Of a stretch of DNA of 64,000 nucleotides, positions 1-14,500 are shown piece by piece. A program made the translations under genes and the position numbers. Under the pieces are notes generated by a model. The model was not told the DNA's origin and did no database searches. It saw nothing but the letters and a program-made list of their open reading frames with translations. Where the stretch lies: contig NC_084759.1 in NCBI RefSeq assembly GCF_028858725.1, positions 139,480,671 through 139,544,670 of the forward strand, given 5' to 3'. The first letter of the stretch is position 1, and each line of letters opens with the position of its first letter. This stretch comes from Colius striatus. Lineage: Eukaryota > Chordata > Aves > Coliiformes > Coliidae.

Positions 1-2220
1 TTTGTGATGGATCCAGAACAAATCTTTCAAGACAGACAATTCAAAGATGTGCACAGCCAGTATGGATGAAGCTACTGCTATGACCTCATTGACTTCACTG
101 AGCTGATGTGTGATGTTAAAGTAAAACACATAAAATCTTCCTTGGATTGCACCCAAACCACTCTGTAAATTCATCCATGAACGAACGTGAATCAATGATC
201 CTTCTAAGCAGTTTAGTCATGCAACTGTGTGTGGATAAATTTGTATTTTAATTTTCATACGCATCTCTTAGATTCACCTGTCAGGTGCCTGATAGCTTAA
301 ATTGTACAGTGTCAGTAAATCTGTACGTAATTACAGATGCAATGTTTTGGCCCAGCACACTCAAAAACTTCACAGATTCAACCTGTTTCACTGCTCTTGG
401 AAACTGCAGAGGTCCAAACCGTCTATTTAAATGTTCCTTAGTTTTCTCATATTTTCATTCTGTGAACTCATAATGATTTACACAGCTGAGACCCCTCAGC
501 CCCACATCTCATGCTATACCTCAGTTACTCTGATTTAAAGCCAAGACACATAAAATGTATGTGGATTCACTTGTATGACCAGAACTGAATCGGTCAAAGC
601 AAATAAAATGGAGTAAGTAATTAAGAGAAGGATGTATTAAATGAGTCCCTATAGGTATTTTCCATCTCTAACAGCTAAGAGTCACTCTCTTTTTTCCCCT
701 CAATAAGATCTGAGGCAATAAAAAGCCTCCAAAGACCTCGCTCTTTCACTAATGTCCGAAATGGTCTTTGTTTGCGTAGAAACAACGTAGAAAGATATAA
801 AAATAGGCTTAAATTAGCATATTGCCAAATTGGTCTACTATAACAAGTGCTTTGAAGTCTGGTATGCTGACTGATTCCCCACAGGAAGTTGAGTACTCTG
901 AAAACAATTAAGAACAAAAAAGGGGCGGGGGGGAGGAGAGAGGGAGCAGGCAAATACAGTAGTTAAATTAAGCAAAGTGAGCCTTGGAACAGTCAAGGGA
1001 CTAAACAAGCCATCGAATCACTTAATAACAGCCCCTCTTTAGCAGCGAAGACAGAAAACACCAACTGGAATTTTAGAAACTGAGACATTAGGGCTTGAAA
1101 AAGCAGAATGACAGAAGTTTAAATTAAATAAATGAAAATTACTTCAGAATATAATAGAAGGTAATAAGGCACCAAAACTGTCAGTAGTTATGGAAGCTAA
1201 TCCTGTGTTCTAAAATTGATCCTAATGTAAAAGCATTGTGCAATTTAAAAGTAATAAACATAATAATCCCTGCCATTTTACATAATAAATAAATCTTAAC
1301 TATGTTTCCCATTTGTATAGAGCCTTGTGAAATGATGGTTTTGGTTGTTCAAAAAATCCAAATGTTTGTTTCACAAGGATATAGTGATGCAGTGGAATAT
1401 ATTTTAAGGGGGAAGGTTAAAATATATTTTATAGGCAGTACTGTGTAAACATAACTATATCTGAAAAATTGCACATGCCATGCAAAGAAAGACCTTTCAG
1501 ATTACACAATAAACATTTTACACTGTGCAATACCTTCTCTATAGCATTTTGTCTACAATGAAATGCATAATAATATACTGAAAGAGTTACTATTACTAAT
1601 TTTATGGTAGCATTCAGGGAAATTACTGTATAATTAGCAGCACTATCTGTCCAAAGATCTTGTGATGTAGATATTCAAAACAGGTAAAGGTTTCACAATC
1701 TCTGTTTTACCAAATAGGAATGAGGTGCAGGGATGATTAAAGGCTTACTCCAACTAAGTAGTGAATCGCCAAGCAACTGATGTTGACTGGAATAGATCTC
1801 AAATTATTGCTCTGAGGGAATGGAAGGCTGTGGATCACCTGGGACTTGAATGTACATCCTTGTCTTCCCTATGCACAGTTTAGCACAAACTCATCAGAAA
1901 AAAACTGTTCTTTTGGACCCTCTCTTTACAAGCCAACCCTACAGGTGCTCCTGTACCTCCATGGCACAGTACCCTACAAGGATTACAAGGAACATAGCTT
2001 GTGGCCTCACAGCAATACATCTCAAATAGGCAAGATAGGGCTTTAGGCTTGAAGAACATCATTAGCTTTTACCCCTGCTACCTTCTGCCTCCTTTATACA
2101 TGCATGGTGGTGCCTCTAGATTTTTGTTATTCCCACTACATGTGTTAGGACAAGGTTATACTCTTTTTAAAAAACTTTGTTAACTAATTTTTGATAACAA
2201 GACTTCAGTAACTAGCCTTT
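1..2220. other. Gene-free AT-rich sequence
   Basis: I see no exon, RNA gene or recognisable repeat here. The short open frames lack splice context and protein-like composition. Confidence 0.6.
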
Positions 2221-2385
2221 CTGGTTGCCAAGAAAAGTTGGGGAATCTCCACTGTTTGAGATGTTCAAGACTCAGCTGGACAAGGCTCTGAGCTAGTAGA
2301 CCTAATTGGACCTGCTTTGAACAGTGGGGTTGGATGAGATGATCTCCAGAGGTCCCTTCCAGCCTCAATTACTTTATGATTCTAT
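2221..2385 (+). mobile_element. CR1 LINE 3' fragment
   Basis: The segment carries the typical 3' end of avian CR1: the GAGATGTTCAAGACTCAGCTGG region, then GGTTGGATGAGATGATCTCCAGAGGTCCCTTCCAGCC, ending in a TATGATTCTA-like tail. It is 5'-truncated, as most CR1 copies are. No coding potential remains. Confidence 0.88.
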
Positions 2386-4030
2386 TTTATGTATTTTTAC
2401 TTCAAGTGCCTTCCTTGACATGCTAAAAAATTAATTTCTTTCAAACCCCCACTCAACATTTCTTATCTTAAAGAAAACAGTCCAAATGTCCTTCAAGGTA
2501 TACAGGAGTACTATAAAAATGAACCAGATATTTCTACAAAGTATGTCTGCCAATAACATGTAAGTTCTGTACCCCTTTCTAAGTCTTTTTAAAGTCCTAG
2601 AAAGAAAGGCATCAATCCTTTGTTCTCTTGCAACTCAAAGCCCATACAGTATGTGAGCACTCTAAACACTAAGGTTGTAGGACAAGCCAGGAGACCCATG
2701 CTGACCTCAACAGACTAAAGAATCACCTTTATTGTTCTTTGAGAATGTGTTATTATGGATGCCACTATAGAAGATCAGTAAGCATTATCCTGTCAGAATA
2801 GCAGCTTTGAGAAAATCCAGCTGCCTTGAATACTGATTTATGTTACTGCATTCCCAAATTTAGTAACCAAGGAAAAGCTGGAGAGCTTGATGCTGACATT
2901 CACACTTCTGGCCAAAGTAACATGTATTAGAAAGAATAATTTGAAGTCAGAGATCCACAGAACTCTCTCAGAAGGGACTTCTGCACAAATCTTACTATGT
3001 TTCAGTTCCTCTCTGGCCTATCTAACCATTACATAGACTTTAAAACAGCAATACTAGAAAATGAAAGAAAACCAAGCAGTACTTCTCTGTGAGTAAAAGA
3101 AAATATAGTCCAGAAAAGCTGAGAAGAAAAGCTCTTCAGCAGAAGGCTGGAAGAGGCCATGGAGATTAAGTCTTTTCTTGTGGATAAGACTCCAAGCTTT
3201 TCTTGAGTGCCTATATCAAGAACCTTCTTCACTTTGAAAAGTGTCTTCTAACTTTCAGGTCTTATCTCAAGACTTCCTAGTCACTTCAGAACAACATTTT
3301 TATAAAACACTCAAGTTTTTATCACAGACAACCAACAGTTGACTTACAGTCACTCAGGTGAGGAGAAAAGAATAGGGTGTGACATAGCCATGGCTCTGTG
3401 AGGTTTGGCGGAAGAGATCTGGAAACAGAGTATGTATGTAACAGACCCGCACTACTTAGTTTAAAAGCCACCACATGAATGTCACCATTTTGCTTTCAAG
3501 CTTAAAAATCACATTAGCTGGAACTTTCCTTAGACAAGATGAAAGATCAGCATTTGTTTACTAGCATTATTTTTATTGATTGTTTTCGCCTTTTTATTAT
3601 TTAATCTCCTTTAATAGTATGCATTGATATAACTACCATCTATAGCAATAAATTAAAACTGCACCTTCCATGAGAAATATCCTGTTCTGCTAGGTTCTAG
3701 ATAAACTTCACTGGTAATAAGATATAGCTTTTTCTCAAAGAGGAAAAAAAAAAAACGTGGCTCAACTCATGTCACATGTCAACAGTAGAACAGGTTCTTA
3801 ATTCCAAGTCCAAGGTATCACACTGCTTTACTTCTTTCTTTTGCACTTTGTCTTTTGTCTCTATGTCTCCTCTTCTCTCACCTTACATTTGAACACTTAT
3901 ACCTCAGAGTATTTGAGTATGTGTATGTTCTACAACTCAGCCAACTTGCATACAGGCAATTTAAATAGTATTAGTTTAAGCTTCAATTATTATTAGAAGT
4001 TTGGAGACTGGGAGCACACATACAGAGATA
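2386..4030. other. Gene-free AT-rich sequence
   Basis: A stretch between two CR1 copies with no supported gene. Confidence 0.6.
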
Positions 4031-6165
4031 TCACAGTATCACAAAATGGTAAAGGTTAGATGAGATTTCCAGACACCATCTAGTCAAATTCCACTGCTGA
4101 AGCAGGTTCACCTAGAGCAGGTTGCATAGGAACACATCCAGGTAGGTTTTAAAAACCTTCAGAGAAGGAGATTCCACAACCTCCCTGGACAGCCTGCTCC
4201 AGAGCAGCCTCACCCTCACAACAAAGAAGTTTTTACTCATGCTCAAGCAGAACATTCTGTGCCCATTACCCCTGTCCTGTCACTGGGTGCTACAGAAGAC
4301 AGACTTACTCTATCCTTTTGACACACATACTTTAGGTATTCATAAAAATTGATGAGGTCTCTCTCCTCAGTCTTGTCTTTTCTAGACTAAACAGCCCCAG
4401 GTCCTGCAGCCTTAAGAGATACTTCAGTCCCCTAATTGCCTTCGTAGTCTTCCACTGGACTCTTTAGAAGTTCCCTGTCTCTCTTGAGCTGGGGAGCCCA
4501 AAGCTGGACACAATACTTCAGATGTGGCCTTACTAGGGCAGAGTAGAGGGGGAAGAGAACCTCCCTCGACCTCCTGGACACACCCTTTCTTAATGAAGCC
4601 CAGGATGCCACTGGCCTTCTTGTCCACGAGGTCCCACTGCTGGCTCATGTTTAGTTTGTAATCAACCTGAACTCCCAGGTCCCTCTCCGCAGAGCTGCTC
4701 TCCAGCAAATCAGCCCCCATCTTGTACAGGTGCATGGGGTTGTTCCTCCCCAGATGCAGGACTCTGCACTTGTCCTTGTTGAACCTCATGAGGTTCCTCT
4801 CTGCCCAACTCTCAAGCCGGTTGAGATCCCGCTGAATGGCAGCACAGCCTTCTGGGGAATCAGCCAGTCCTCCCAGTTTGGTGCCATCAGCGAACTTGCT
4901 GAGACTACACTTTGTCCCCTCACCCAGGTCATTGATGAAGATGTTGAAAAAGACTGGCCTCAGAACCGACCCCTGTGGAACCCCACTGGCCACAGGCCTC
5001 CAACTCAGTTCTGTGCCACTGATCACCACCCCCTGGGCTCTGTCATTCAGCCAGCTCTCGATCCACCTCACTGTCCACTCATCCAACCCACACTGCCTGA
5101 GCCTTGTTATGGGAGACAATGTCAAAGGCCTTGCTGAAGTCCAAGTAGATGATATCCACTGCTCTCCCCTCATCTACCCCAACAGATATGTCATTATAGA
5201 AGGCTATCAGGTTGGTCAAGCAGGATTTACCCTTGTTAAATCCATATTGAGTCCTACTAACAACCTTCTTTTCCTTCATGGGCTTAGAGATGACATCCAG
5301 GATGAACTGTTCCATCACCTTTCCAGGGATGGAGGTGAGTCTGACCCACCTGTAGTTTTCTGGGTCCTCCTTGCTTTTTTTGAAGACTGGGGTGACATTG
5401 GCCTTCTTTCAGTCCTCATGCACCTCACCTGTGCTGCGTGATTTTTCAAAAATCATGGAGACTGGCTAGCAATGACATCAACCAGCTTCCTCAGCACTCA
5501 TGGGTCCATCCCATCAAGACCCATGGATATGTGGGTGTCCAGCTTGCCTAGTAGATCTCTAACCCAATCCTCCTCAATCAAGGGAAGATTCTCCTTCCTC
5601 CAGGCTTTCTCCGTATTCTCTAGGGACTTGGTTTCCTGAGAGAAGGCCTTAGGAGTAAAGACAGAATCAAAGAAGGCGTTCAGTAGTTCCATCTTCTCTA
5701 CATCCTCTGTCACCAGGGCACTCACATTGTTCAGCACCGGGCTCACATTCGCTACAGCCTTCCTTTTGCTACAGATGTACTTGAAGAAGCCCTTCTTGTC
5801 TTTACATTCCTTGCCAGATTTAATTCCAAGAGGGCTTTAGCCTTCCTTGTTTTATCCCTGCATTCTCTGGCAATGTTCTTATACTTGTCTAAAGAGACCA
5901 AGTCCCGTTTCAACATTCCATAGACTTTCTTCTTCAATTTGAGTTGTACCAGAAGCTCCTTATTCATCAGTGCATTTTTCAAATCACTTGATTTTTTGCT
6001 CATGAGGAGATACTGATCTTGGGCTTGGAGGGAGGGGCATTTGAAAATTAACTAGCTTTCTTAGGCACTCCTACCTTCTATAGTCCCAGACAATGAGGTT
6101 CCTCCAAGCAGATCTTTGAAGATGCTAAAGTTAGCTCTCTTGAAGTTCATTACCTAATTTGGTCA
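4031..6165 (-). mobile_element. CR1 LINE, 5'-truncated copy with reverse transcriptase remnant
   Basis: This 2.1 kb minus-strand CR1 copy is the longest in the window. Its 3' end lies at about 4031 (CR1 tail and the 'CATCTAGTCAAATTCC' type sequence) and its broken 5' end near 6165. It keeps most of the reverse transcriptase of ORF2 in several frames: 6003-5752 and 5746-5498 (linker and finger region), 5318-5079, and 5173-4424. The endonuclease part and ORF1 are absent. It is an inactive fossil. Confidence 0.93.
4424..5746 (-). pseudogene. Decayed CR1 ORF2 reverse transcriptase
   Basis: The frame at 5746-5498 encodes the region before the polymerase core. The frame at 5318-5079 contains GFNKGKSCLTNL and motif A YLDFSKAFD with its catalytic Asp. 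The frame then shifts near 5100, and 5173-4424 continues with GLDEWTVRWIESWL, motif B SGVPQGSVL and motif C. Motif C reads FADG where active LINE enzymes have (Y/F)ADD, so one of the paired aspartates is lost (GGC at 4885-4883). The frameshift and the substitution together make it non-functional. Confidence 0.9.
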
Positions 6166-7689
6166 AAAATAAGATCCGGATAGAATTTGATGCTCTAGTT
6201 ACAAAACTTAGTTTTTATAAGCAGAAGCAATCAACTGCTACTCTTGGTCAGACCTATACGTAATCAGATTCTCATAATCATGGAAATATAGAATGGTAGG
6301 GTAAATGTAAAATCTATCTGCTGTCATTTGGTGCCTCTCAAACAGGACTATGTAAAACAGGTCCGTAAGTGGGCAAAATGAGCCCACATGTCTGCAAAGA
6401 AACATTAAATCTCCACTGAATAAGGCTTCTTCATTCGCTAAAGTCAGCTAGTGTCCTGCTAGGGGGAAAACTAAAAGATTTTTTAAAAAAATTAAAAGGA
6501 GTTTTACTTTGTATGTATTACTGGTCAGCACTAAACATCTTTCTGGGTAGCAAGTGAGAATATAGGAGATTTTAAATGCTTTCCTTGAAAGTGGACAAAT
6601 ATATCTTTTAAGCAATCAAGCTTTAACCGTGAGAATTAAAAATATCTGTTCCATATGTTCAAGTCCCAAGCAAAGTAATATTAAGTATGTATAAGAAAGT
6701 TCAGGTAGGAAGAGCAAATGACTAAAATAAAATAAAAGTCCCTTGGGTTAAAATGCAAGAGTTGTGGACATAGATAAAGTACCAGGGAAAGGAGATGAAA
6801 TAAAAATGGAATGTGTGTGGTGTCCAAACAAGATACATTACTAAAAAAGTATTGCATCATTAACCACTCCATCAGCTGGATCTGCCAAGGCTGCAGTGGA
6901 CTTACTATTGCCAACACCAAGTCCAATGACAGCACAGAGACCTTGGAGAATATGAGGATCTCAGATCACTCTCTGGTATGTTTGCTAGTCTCACTTTAAT
7001 ACTTCAAGATAGAGGAGGGGAGAAGATTCATAACCAAACTTAAAGAGAAACAGCAGTTATATTAGCAGCTGAAAAACAAGTTCAGTTGTGTGACAGGCCT
7101 CTCAATGTATGACTGAGACAGGTATCTTCTGTACTGATATCTCAAAGGTCATTTAGTCCCTGGTCTTCAATGGATGTGATATGTGTCATCCACAAGTTGC
7201 ACAGCTTTTATCGCAGGTGCTGGGGTAGCTATCTACAACTCATCTACTGCTCTGAACAGAAAGCATCCCAAGAGTGTTTGACTATCCCAAATCAATAGTT
7301 CTGACCTGAAGCCATACACTTAGAACTAAAGTGCTGAATGCCATCATTTTTGTCTTGTAGTCCATGGAAACTGATAATCTTCAATGCCTTTAGAATCAAT
7401 CTCCTAATGATGAACCCTGTCTGGCCTCCAAGCATTCCCTAGTATACAGCCCATTGTCTGAGCAAACACAGACCTTCTTGAGCAGCTCCAGACTCCAATT
7501 TTAAGCACTACTGGAACTATTAATTCAGAAAGGATGATTCTAGAGAAAGAAGTTTGTATAAGCATAGTTCCACGTTATCTGTAGGTAAGCAGATTATCTG
7601 TAGGTAAGTGCAGAAGGACAGGGCAGAAGATTGCCCTGCCTGAACAGGGAGTTTATGCTGGAGCTCAGAAAAAAAGAGTTTATGATCTG
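6166..7689. other. Gene-free sequence between CR1 copies
   Basis: Only the 19-base tandem duplication near 7575 stands out. No gene is supported. Confidence 0.6.
7575..7614 (+). repeat. 19-base tandem duplication
   Basis: TTATCTGTAGGTAAGCAGA occurs twice in succession, the second copy with a two-base insertion. It lies just before a CR1 copy. Confidence 0.75.
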
Positions 7690-8588
7690 GATGAGGGGAT
7701 CAAGTGCACCCTCAGTAAGTTTGCGGATATGAATCTGTGTGGGAGAATAGATCTGCTTGAGGGTACAAAGGCTTTTCAGGAGGGATCTGGACAGGCTGGA
7801 TCAATGGGCCAATTGTATGAGATTCAACAAGGCCAAGTGCCGAGTCCTGCATTTGAGCCACAACAACCCCATGCAATGGTACAGGCCTGGGGAAGAGCAG
7901 CTGGAAAGCTGTTCTGCAGATTTTTCTGGGGGTGTTAATCGACAGTCAGCTGAATATGAGCCAGTAGTGTGCCCAGGTGGGCAAGAAGGTCAATGGCATC
8001 CTGGCTTGTATCAGAAACAGTGTGATCAGCAGGACTAGGGAAGCGATTGTCCCCCTGTACTCAGCGCTGGTGAGGCTGCATTTCAAATACTGTGATCAGT
8101 TCTGGGCCCCTCACTACAAGAAAGATATTGAGGTTATGAAGCATGTTCAAAGAAGGACAATAAAGCTGTTAAGGGTCTAGAGAACAAGCCATATGAGGAA
8201 CAACTGAGGGAGCTGGGGTTACTTAGCCTAGAGGAATATGAGGAGAGACATTATCACTCTGTACAACTGAAAGGAGAGTGTAGAGATGTGGGTGTCGGAA
8301 CTTTCTCCCAAGTAAGGAATGATAGGACATGAAGAAATGGCTTCAAGTTGCATCAGGTAATATTCAGATTGGAGATTTGGAAAAACTTCTTCACTGAAAG
8401 AATTGTTAAACACTGGAACAGACTGCTCAGGGAGGTGGTGGAGTCATCCTCTCCAGAGATATCTAAAAGACGTGAAGATGAGGTGCTGAGAGACATGGTT
8501 TAGTGTAGTGATGGGCTTGGCAGTGTTAGGTTAGTGGTTGGACTTGATGATCTTAAAGGTCTTTTCCAATCAAATAATTCTGTGAGTT
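7690..8588 (+). mobile_element. CR1 LINE, 3' portion
   Basis: A plus-strand copy of about 0.9 kb. It retains coding remnants of the C-terminal ORF2 region in shifted frames (RLDQWANCMRFNKAKCRVLH, then [21 protein letters not shown]). It ends with the 3' UTR sequence GACTTGATGATCTTAAAGGTC and a short ATTCTGTGA tail. It is 5'-truncated and broken by indels. Confidence 0.92.
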
Positions 8589-11500
8589 TTGGTAAGTACA
8601 TAGAAAACCCATTGCATCCATTGTAAAAATAATTCCTTGTAGTGTTCTACAAAACAAATATTTTTATTATTTTTTCAGTTTGCTTCAAAAAGTACTTTAC
8701 AAATCTTTATTCAGATATAACAAACTTTATTCAACTTTTTTTAACTGCTGGTTTTAGAAGTTACCATAAGAAACACTGTATATTCTACTGCTAAGCTCAT
8801 TCCATGTAAATTTTTAGAAAAAACCCTTATTAATTGAAAGACTTAAAGAAAAAATACCTTTTATTCTTACTTTGTGAGAAACACAAAGCAAATGTAGAGC
8901 ATTGATTTTGTGTGCTTTGGGTTTAATCATATTCACCTTTCTGTTTCCATGTCAATGAAGAAACCAGTACCTCCTTTAGCATGGTTTATACTTTCACATA
9001 TGCACAGACAGAAAAAGCCACCAACAGGAATGAGAAAAACATAGTTAAAAATAGGATCCTCTTGATTGCAAACCCATAGAAACTGGCAAAAGGACCTGGG
9101 GACATGAGGCTCCTATTAGCCTGTTTTTAATTGACTAGATTTCAAGTTGACAGTGGCCCTTTTAGCAGTGTACAGAACAAAATAGCACCACATGGCCAGC
9201 AGGATCCATTTTAAAGTGGTGCTCTCCTACATCCCCTGCTGAGGATAGCACCGTATGAGCCATCAGTAACGCCAAGTCAAAGGCCAACCATCAATAAAGC
9301 TCTTGCTGTGATCAAGAATACGTAAACAGTGGACCAGCCACTTCTAGTGGCAGTTAAAGCAGAGCTAAAGTTGAAGTAGGGTGGCACCTACCTGACAGAT
9401 TTTTTTTCTCTGAAAGTCTACAAAACATAGTATTTTATCTGGACACTGTTACTTGTAGCAAATATTTCAGTGCAGACTGCATTCTGCACATATTTAATTA
9501 AATGAATAGCACGCGACAGAGACTGCTTATCTAGATACAAAGCCTGAGAAAGTCAGTGGGAACTTTTCCATCCAGTTCACTGGTCTCTGAATTAGGTCTA
9601 CAATCCATTCATGGTAGCCCACATACCATAGTGATGAGAACTAAATAAATAATGTACAGATGTGTCCTCTCTCATTACACCCACTCTTAAAAGTAAACTC
9701 TTATTTGGTACAGTTCAACACATCTTGGCTAAGCTTCTCTTCACAACCTGGAGTTAAAAATTCCTACAACGTAAGTTCACTGAGAACAAGGGTTAGTGTT
9801 TCCAGAATGAAAAGATCCACAGAATTTAATAGGGATTGTTGGGTTTTTTTCATCTTTCTTACATTCCTGCTATAGGATGGATTAAGCTTTCTATGGGAAG
9901 GATTTACTTCTATATATTCCAGAATGGTTTCCCTAAATCCTGTTAACTTCATTTTGCAGAGTGTGTTTCTCCATAATTCATGCACCTATAAGATTTAACT
10001 GGCCAAATAAGAAAATTGTATAAACTCCCTTGCAAGGACATATTTTCTCTGACCTTAAACAAGTCTTTGTTGCCATCTGTCCCTGTACATGACTCATCCC
10101 TTTCTGTCACATTACCATTGACAAGGACATATAAAGCCACAAAAGAAGCTGATGGACATCCACTTCAGAGCATTAGCTACCTTGCTCCATGCTCCTGAGA
10201 TCTGACTGTGCCTTTTGACAGCTCTCCAAGCACATTTCCCCATTTCTAGAATGAAACTGAACCTTTGCACTTTATTATTATTATTATTATTGTTCTCTTT
10301 CAGCAAAAAGGTAATTGGGCATGAAAAGTTCAAATCCATTAAATAAAAACTCAATTTAAAATATTTTCCATCCACCAAGCAAGGTCCTATTCATTATGCT
10401 GACACTGTACTCCACCTCTGTGCCAAGTGGATCACTCAAAGATGCCCCCCACTACTTTCCTGGCATTTCATGTGACAAGTAAATCTGCTGTGTACACATT
10501 GCTTTACAGGGCATCCCAGATTTGTATAAATACAACAGTTTTTTACAGTATCTTTAAATTTCCAAGTTGAATTCTGTAACTATCAAGATACTTTAAACTA
10601 TTTGTGTAGAGACTCTCCTCTAGATATTGCGGCAGGCAATTTTCAGTTCTTTACTCCAAGTGAGCCTCAGCCCCATTCAGGTTACCCTACTACTAAATAC
10701 AAATCATAAAATGTTTACTCATCAAAGGCAATAGCAGACAATTAAAATATAAATCACATAGTTCTCCAGGAACCTCAGTAGAAGAATTCAAATGTTGCAG
10801 TTACCTGGTGCCTTAATAATTCAAAGAAACAAAACAAATCAAAACATTCTCATGCTTCAGACAAATGTTAAACCTTCTGTTTAAGCAAAGGTCATTTTTT
10901 CCATAAAGCTTTTTTAAGTACAAGTTTACTATACAGAGACACTATTTTTCCTTAATATACATTATACATTTCTTCTTTAAAGTTAGCAAAATATTTTTTT
11001 CCCATAGAACTCAGAGATGTAGAGCGCTGCTACTTTACTCTTCACAGGTCCTGTCCTGAAATCTAATAAAAAAGCCAAATGGGGACATCTAGTGGTACCA
11101 CGCACGAAATTAAGAACTAGTAGAGGGAAGAAAAACCTACTGCCCATGCCTCTGGATCTGAGAGAATCACACGTTTCTCACCACGAATGCAGAAGGTTGA
11201 AGGGAAGCCCAAAATTAAAGAAACTAAACAGTCTGCCCATTTTATTATTTTCTAATGCATTGGTAATATACTTTAACAGTAAACTCCATTTGGGCAAAGC
11301 CAAAAGGTGAAGCAAACCAAAAAGAAAGCTAACAATCATTAAGTCAGTCTGATTTGTTTAAAGAAAGTTGCATTCCTCAAAATGAACTGAATCTAAAGCA
11401 AAGAGCCATTAACAAACAAAGCTGCTACAGAACTTCAGACGCCAAGAAGAAAAGTGTACCCTGGCTTTCACTTGCAGAAGGATTGCTAGGAAAACCAAGA

Positions 11501-14500
11501 GGACCCACAGAACTAATTTCATTTACCTTGAAAGTACACAAGTGTATCAAACTCCACCAAGGCGTAAGCATCAGCAGAATAGCCAAAGTGCAATTTGACA
11601 AAGCTTCTAAAAGCCCCTCCAATGAGCAAACAATAAGATTTGGTGCTTATTACTTACATTAGCAATGAACATTTCATCATAATCATCATCAAGTGCTCAT
11701 GAAATATTAGTGGAATAAGCCATCTGTCAGCTAACAAGGCAGATCATTAGCAGTGGAGCCCTCTCCCAGCTGAAGACAAGGAGAGATTGACAGCATACAC
11801 CAAATTGATGGAAAGACAACAGAAGAGCTGAGGAGCATGAGCTACACAGTTCCAGCTAACTTTTGTACCAGAGTATCTGTATTTGTAACAAACCGAATCT
11901 TTCTCATGAAAAAGTCCCTTTAAAAGCACAGAAGGGACATCCACATGAAGAATACTTAAGTTGCCAGCCCTGCTTTCTGAGATATGGAGCCTGTAAGATG
12001 GACTACAACTTCTCACATTTGATGTGAAAATCTCAACTTTGTGTTGTATAGTTACCCAACATTAAATAAAACTGCTCAGTCATGCACGGTAGAACGTATC
12101 TGCAGGCTCGTTAAGGCAAACTGAGTTTGTAGTGTCCTCAGCCATGTTTTCTCAAAAGAGGAAACAGATGCCTCTTAGACACCTAGAGATTAAGCACGTT
12201 ACCCTACCTTGAGCAGTTCTGTGGCAATTCAGTGTTCACAGCTCTACAGCTTCTCTCTAAAGTGAGAGTTAAAGAGATGAGGCTCAGAAACTCTTTCAAT
12301 AAATGTGGGACAACCTACAGAGCAGAACTGTTTCTGCCCATGGCCCAGACAAACTTAATCTTGAAAGGTGTACTTTTCCATAAACTGCAAAACAAGTACC
12401 ATATATGATCTCCCAAGCAGAACAAAATAATCATCTCCTCCAGTGCTGGAGGTGCGATGTCATTTTGGAGGCAGGTTCACAAGCTATTCTTAATAGTCAT
12501 GTGATGTCAATCCCCACCTCCCACAGCAGTGGTCTGTGTGCCACAGGTGCCTTAAGAGGCAATTACTTAAATGGAATTAGCTACTAAGTTGGCACAGATC
12601 ATGGGTCAGTTCTGACTTGAAGTGCTTATAATCCTCTTTGCAGATATCTAGTGACTGGATGCACAAGCAAAAAGAATCTTAAGCACAGTGGGTTTATAAA
12701 ATAAAACCACAGAAGCAGAAAGCTACCTGCCTTTCTTATAACGCTTCATCTACATTTCATCCAGTTTGCTGCCTGATGCTGTGCTAAGATATCATTACAG
12801 TATTTCCTTCCTTTCAGTCTTCCCTTTCTTTTTTTTTCCTCTGTATTTTTTCAACCTTCCAAATTTATTCCCCCTGACTGGACAGGCAGTACTCATGAGA
12901 CAAACATTCTTTTTTCTTTTAAAAGACAGGTTTCTTGGAACTTCTTTTTCTTAAGCTCTCTCAAAAGTCCACCAGCACATATGAGGTGTAGAATAAGAGA
13001 GACACGCTGTCAGTGGTGATGCACACTGGGATCTACCAGCAAAGAAAAAATAGATATAAAAGCATTCAATTGTGGAGATTATGTGGCCACTGTTAAAATA
13101 ATGTCCTTAATGCATAAAAAAATAAATTACTTTTAAATGTGTTTCCATGGCAAAAGCAGCCACCTTGCATGCAGGTCAGTACTTGGAAATGCTGTGTCAA
13201 GGAAAGGAGGCTGACTAGTTAATAGAAGTCAGCCACCGTTCCCCTGTCCATATTACAACTCAGTAGGCTTTGAAGAAAGCGAGTTGGAGATGTCATTTTC
13301 CACTCATAATTTTATAAGCATTCATTTCAAGATGCTTCACTCTAGGCTAGCAAGGGATGATCTGCATCACTATAGTACTACTTAAAAGAACTTATAACAT
13401 AGGATCACGGTTACAACTTCATACCTTGCAAGTATTTATGCAGAACAGTCCCACATGTGCATATTTTTTAATATTTCATATCCCTCTTTGCACTGCAATA
13501 ATTCAAGAACTGCCTCAATTAAAAAAAAAAAAAAACAAACAAACCAGCAAACAATTCAACAAAAACAACCTATGTTGTTCTTAGACGTTTTAGGTTTAGT
13601 GTGCATATATTCCAGAGAGAAACAATGTCATAGAAAAGAATGAATCAATGCCTATCTCCTAAAGTGTCTGAATGAAGACCACATACCTTTCTGTAAGTTA
13701 TTAACTTAGTGATTAAACTAATCTCAGCAGAAGGGCAGTCATTCCAAGGCATATTTTCCACTAGAGGTCAGGCTGAAGGAGCTAATGATCTATTTTAGCC
13801 TTCAAAAATCTATGAGCGGGAGCCACTAACCAAGATTTAGAAGTTTGAAAATCAGTATTTTATTAATACTGCCTAGCTTCATTTAAAGTGAATCACAAAG
13901 ATGCATTTTTCTGTGTCCAAGAGTTGGAGGTATTTAATCAGTATTTTAGTGTATGTCAACACAACCTTTCACAGAGGACTTCACACGCTATCTCAAACCT
14001 GTGCCAGCAGGACATGGTTTCGAAAAGAGAAAAGATCTTCCTAAACTTCAGCCTTGAAATGAAAATCATGTTAGTTCGAAAAATAACAACATTCTAGCAA
14101 CTTTTAAAAGGGTAAAGCTTTGCTTTTTATTTTTTGCTTCTAGAAAGGACATACATTACAAACATTTTCCACCAAAGGTCTAGATTTGTTTCTGTAAGTA
14201 ACTGAGACATAGTTAAGCATGGATAATATGACCATAACAAGTTTCATGTGACTAGAAAAATCTTCAAAACTCCAAAGTTATTTGAATTAGGAGCCTAAGC
14301 TTTCCTTTTCTTGCCTTTTGGTGACTTAGGCAATTTCATCACTTTCAGGAACATTGACTCAACTTCTTGAAACAAATACCTTGAAGGCAGTGAATTTCAG
14401 ATACACACTTGCTTCTGAAAATTTAAGGAAACATTTATAGTTCTAAACACCTGCTTTGTTGCAATAGGATGTGAAGTCACGTTTGAACAACAAGTCCTAG

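Noticed and set aside
4730-5441. Plus-strand open frames of 135 and 201 codons
   Set aside because: They are antisense to the CR1 reverse transcriptase on the minus strand, whose motifs are recognisable.
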